Source: an uncultured Selenomonas sp. (GTDB taxonomy: Bacteria > Bacillota > Negativicutes > Selenomonadales > Selenomonadaceae). Taken from it: a stretch of 5,057 bases of DNA. Both the position numbers and the translations under genes were made by a program. The stretch lies in NCBI GenBank assembly GCA_905373085.1, contig CAJPRR010000149.1, forward strand, positions 1 through 5,057, read 5' to 3'. This document shows positions 4,360-5,057 of the stretch, in pieces; the stretch's first letter is position 1; every line of letters starts with the position of its first letter. The notes beneath the pieces are model-generated. The model made no database searches. It worked only from the letters and a program-made list of their open reading frames with translations, and was not told the origin of the DNA.

Positions 4360-5057
4360 ATGACAAGAAGACCCATCATCGCGGGCAACTGGAAGATGAA
4401 CAATACGATCGCCGAGGGCGTAGCGCTCGTCAAGGCGCTGATGCCGCTCGTCAAGGATGCAAAGGACGTCGACATCGTCGCTTGCCCGACGGCGACGGCG
4501 CTCGCCGCTGTGGCGGAAGCCGTCAAGGGATCGAACATCCACATCGGCGCACAGAATGTGCATTGGGAGAAGAGCGGCGCCTATACGGGCGAGATCTCGA
4601 CGGCGATGCTCAAGGAGATCGGCGTCGATTACTGCGTGCTCGGCCACTCCGAGCGCCGCGAGTACTTCGGCGAGACGGACGAGGGCGTCAACAAGCGCGC
4701 CAAGGCGGCCTATGCGGCGGGCATCACGCCGATCATCTGCTGCGGCGAACCGCTTGAGATCCGCGAGGCGAACACCTACGTCGACTTCGTGACGAAGCAG
4801 ATCAAGGCGGCGCTCGACGGCTTCTCCGCCGAGGAGGTCGCGCATCTCGTCATCGCCTACGAGCCGATTTGGGCGATCGGCACGGGCAAGACGGCTACGT
4901 TCGAGCAGGCGGAGGAAGTCTGCGCCGCCATTCGCGCGACGGTCGCCGAGGTATTCAATAAGGACGCGGCAGACGCCATCCGCATCCAGTACGGCGGCAG
5001 CGTCAAGCCCGCGACGATCGCAGGCCTCATGGAGAAGTCGAACGTCGACGGCGCTCT
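4360..5057 (+). CDS. tpiA: Triosephosphate isomerase (3' end outside window)
   Basis: This enzyme interconverts dihydroxyacetone phosphate and glyceraldehyde-3-phosphate, supplying the substrate of Gap. I translated the frame by hand: ATG 4360 has GGAGG (4347-4351) 8 nt upstream, and 232 codons are open to the window edge. The usual length is about 250, so only some 18 residues are missing. The TIM-barrel landmarks are present: AGNWKMN with Asn10 and Lys12, catalytic His96 in LGHSERREYFGET, catalytic Glu168 in AYEPIWAIGTGK (the start of the flexible lid loop), and the phosphate-binding YGGSV at 211-215. CPTATAL replaces the more usual CPPxxxL, and GEPLEIRE the usual GETLEERE; neither affects a catalytic residue. 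It lies 100 nt downstream of pgk on the same strand. I expect further glycolytic genes (gpmI, eno) beyond the edge, but this is not visible. Confidence 0.97.
   Translation, partial: MTRRPIIAGNWKMNNTIAEGVALVKALMPLVKDAKDVDIVACPTATALAAVAEAVKGSNIHIGAQNVHWEKSGAYTGEISTAMLKEIGVDYCVLGHSERREYFGETDEGVNKRAKAAYAAGITPIICCGEPLEIREANTYVDFVTKQIKAALDGFSAEEVAHLVIAYEPIWAIGTGKTATFEQAEEVCAAIRATVAEVFNKDAADAIRIQYGGSVKPATIAGLMEKSNVDGA

Noticed and set aside
2961..4544. A 527-codon open frame on the minus strand opposite pgk and tpiA
   Set aside because: It is antisense to intact pgk and tpiA and is open only because the sense codons rarely read as stops on the other strand. The translation is Arg/Leu/Asp-rich with no recognisable domain and no ribosome site.

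Overview
The window looks like chromosomal DNA from a GC-rich, low-GC-ancestry Firmicute. The best guess is a Negativicute such as Selenomonas. This is inferred from the strong purine-rich Shine-Dalgarno sites, the sigma-A-type promoters with AT-rich cores, the gap-pgk-tpiA order and the strongly C/G-ending codons of the glycolytic genes. No rRNA or other marker gene is present to settle the genus.

Layout. Positions 1-304 hold the 3' end of a gene whose product resembles the C-terminal domain of FtsZ, but divergent. Positions 385-629 hold a small PepSY-type reading frame that appears broken by a degenerate 37/38-bp tandem duplication; taking out one copy restores a continuous 68-codon frame with a good ribosome site. 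A perfect 17-bp stem-loop (659-697) lies between this frame and a convergent minus-strand gene (727-1557). That gene encodes a 276-residue protein made almost wholly of 42-residue repeats (five full copies plus partial ones at both ends) and belongs to no family I recognise. It has its own promoter (extended -10, 17-bp spacer), set back to back with the promoter of the glycolytic genes; the two -35 boxes are only 35 bp apart.

From 1697 onward the plus strand carries a glycolytic cluster. A strong promoter is followed by a structured leader of about 120 nt, then gap (GAPDH, 1854-2867), a terminator-like hairpin with a U-rich tail, pgk (3042-4259), two further hairpins, and tpiA (4360 onward, cut by the window edge). 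The three enzymes work together in lower glycolysis: TpiA supplies glyceraldehyde-3-phosphate, Gap oxidises and phosphorylates it to 1,3-bisphosphoglycerate, and Pgk harvests ATP from that product. The hairpins between the genes suggest that transcript level or stability is set separately for each cistron.

The least explained item is the tandem-repeat protein. The FtsZ-like fragment and the duplication-broken PepSY frame are also worth checking. I saw no CRISPR array, tRNA, rRNA, insertion sequence or defence system.
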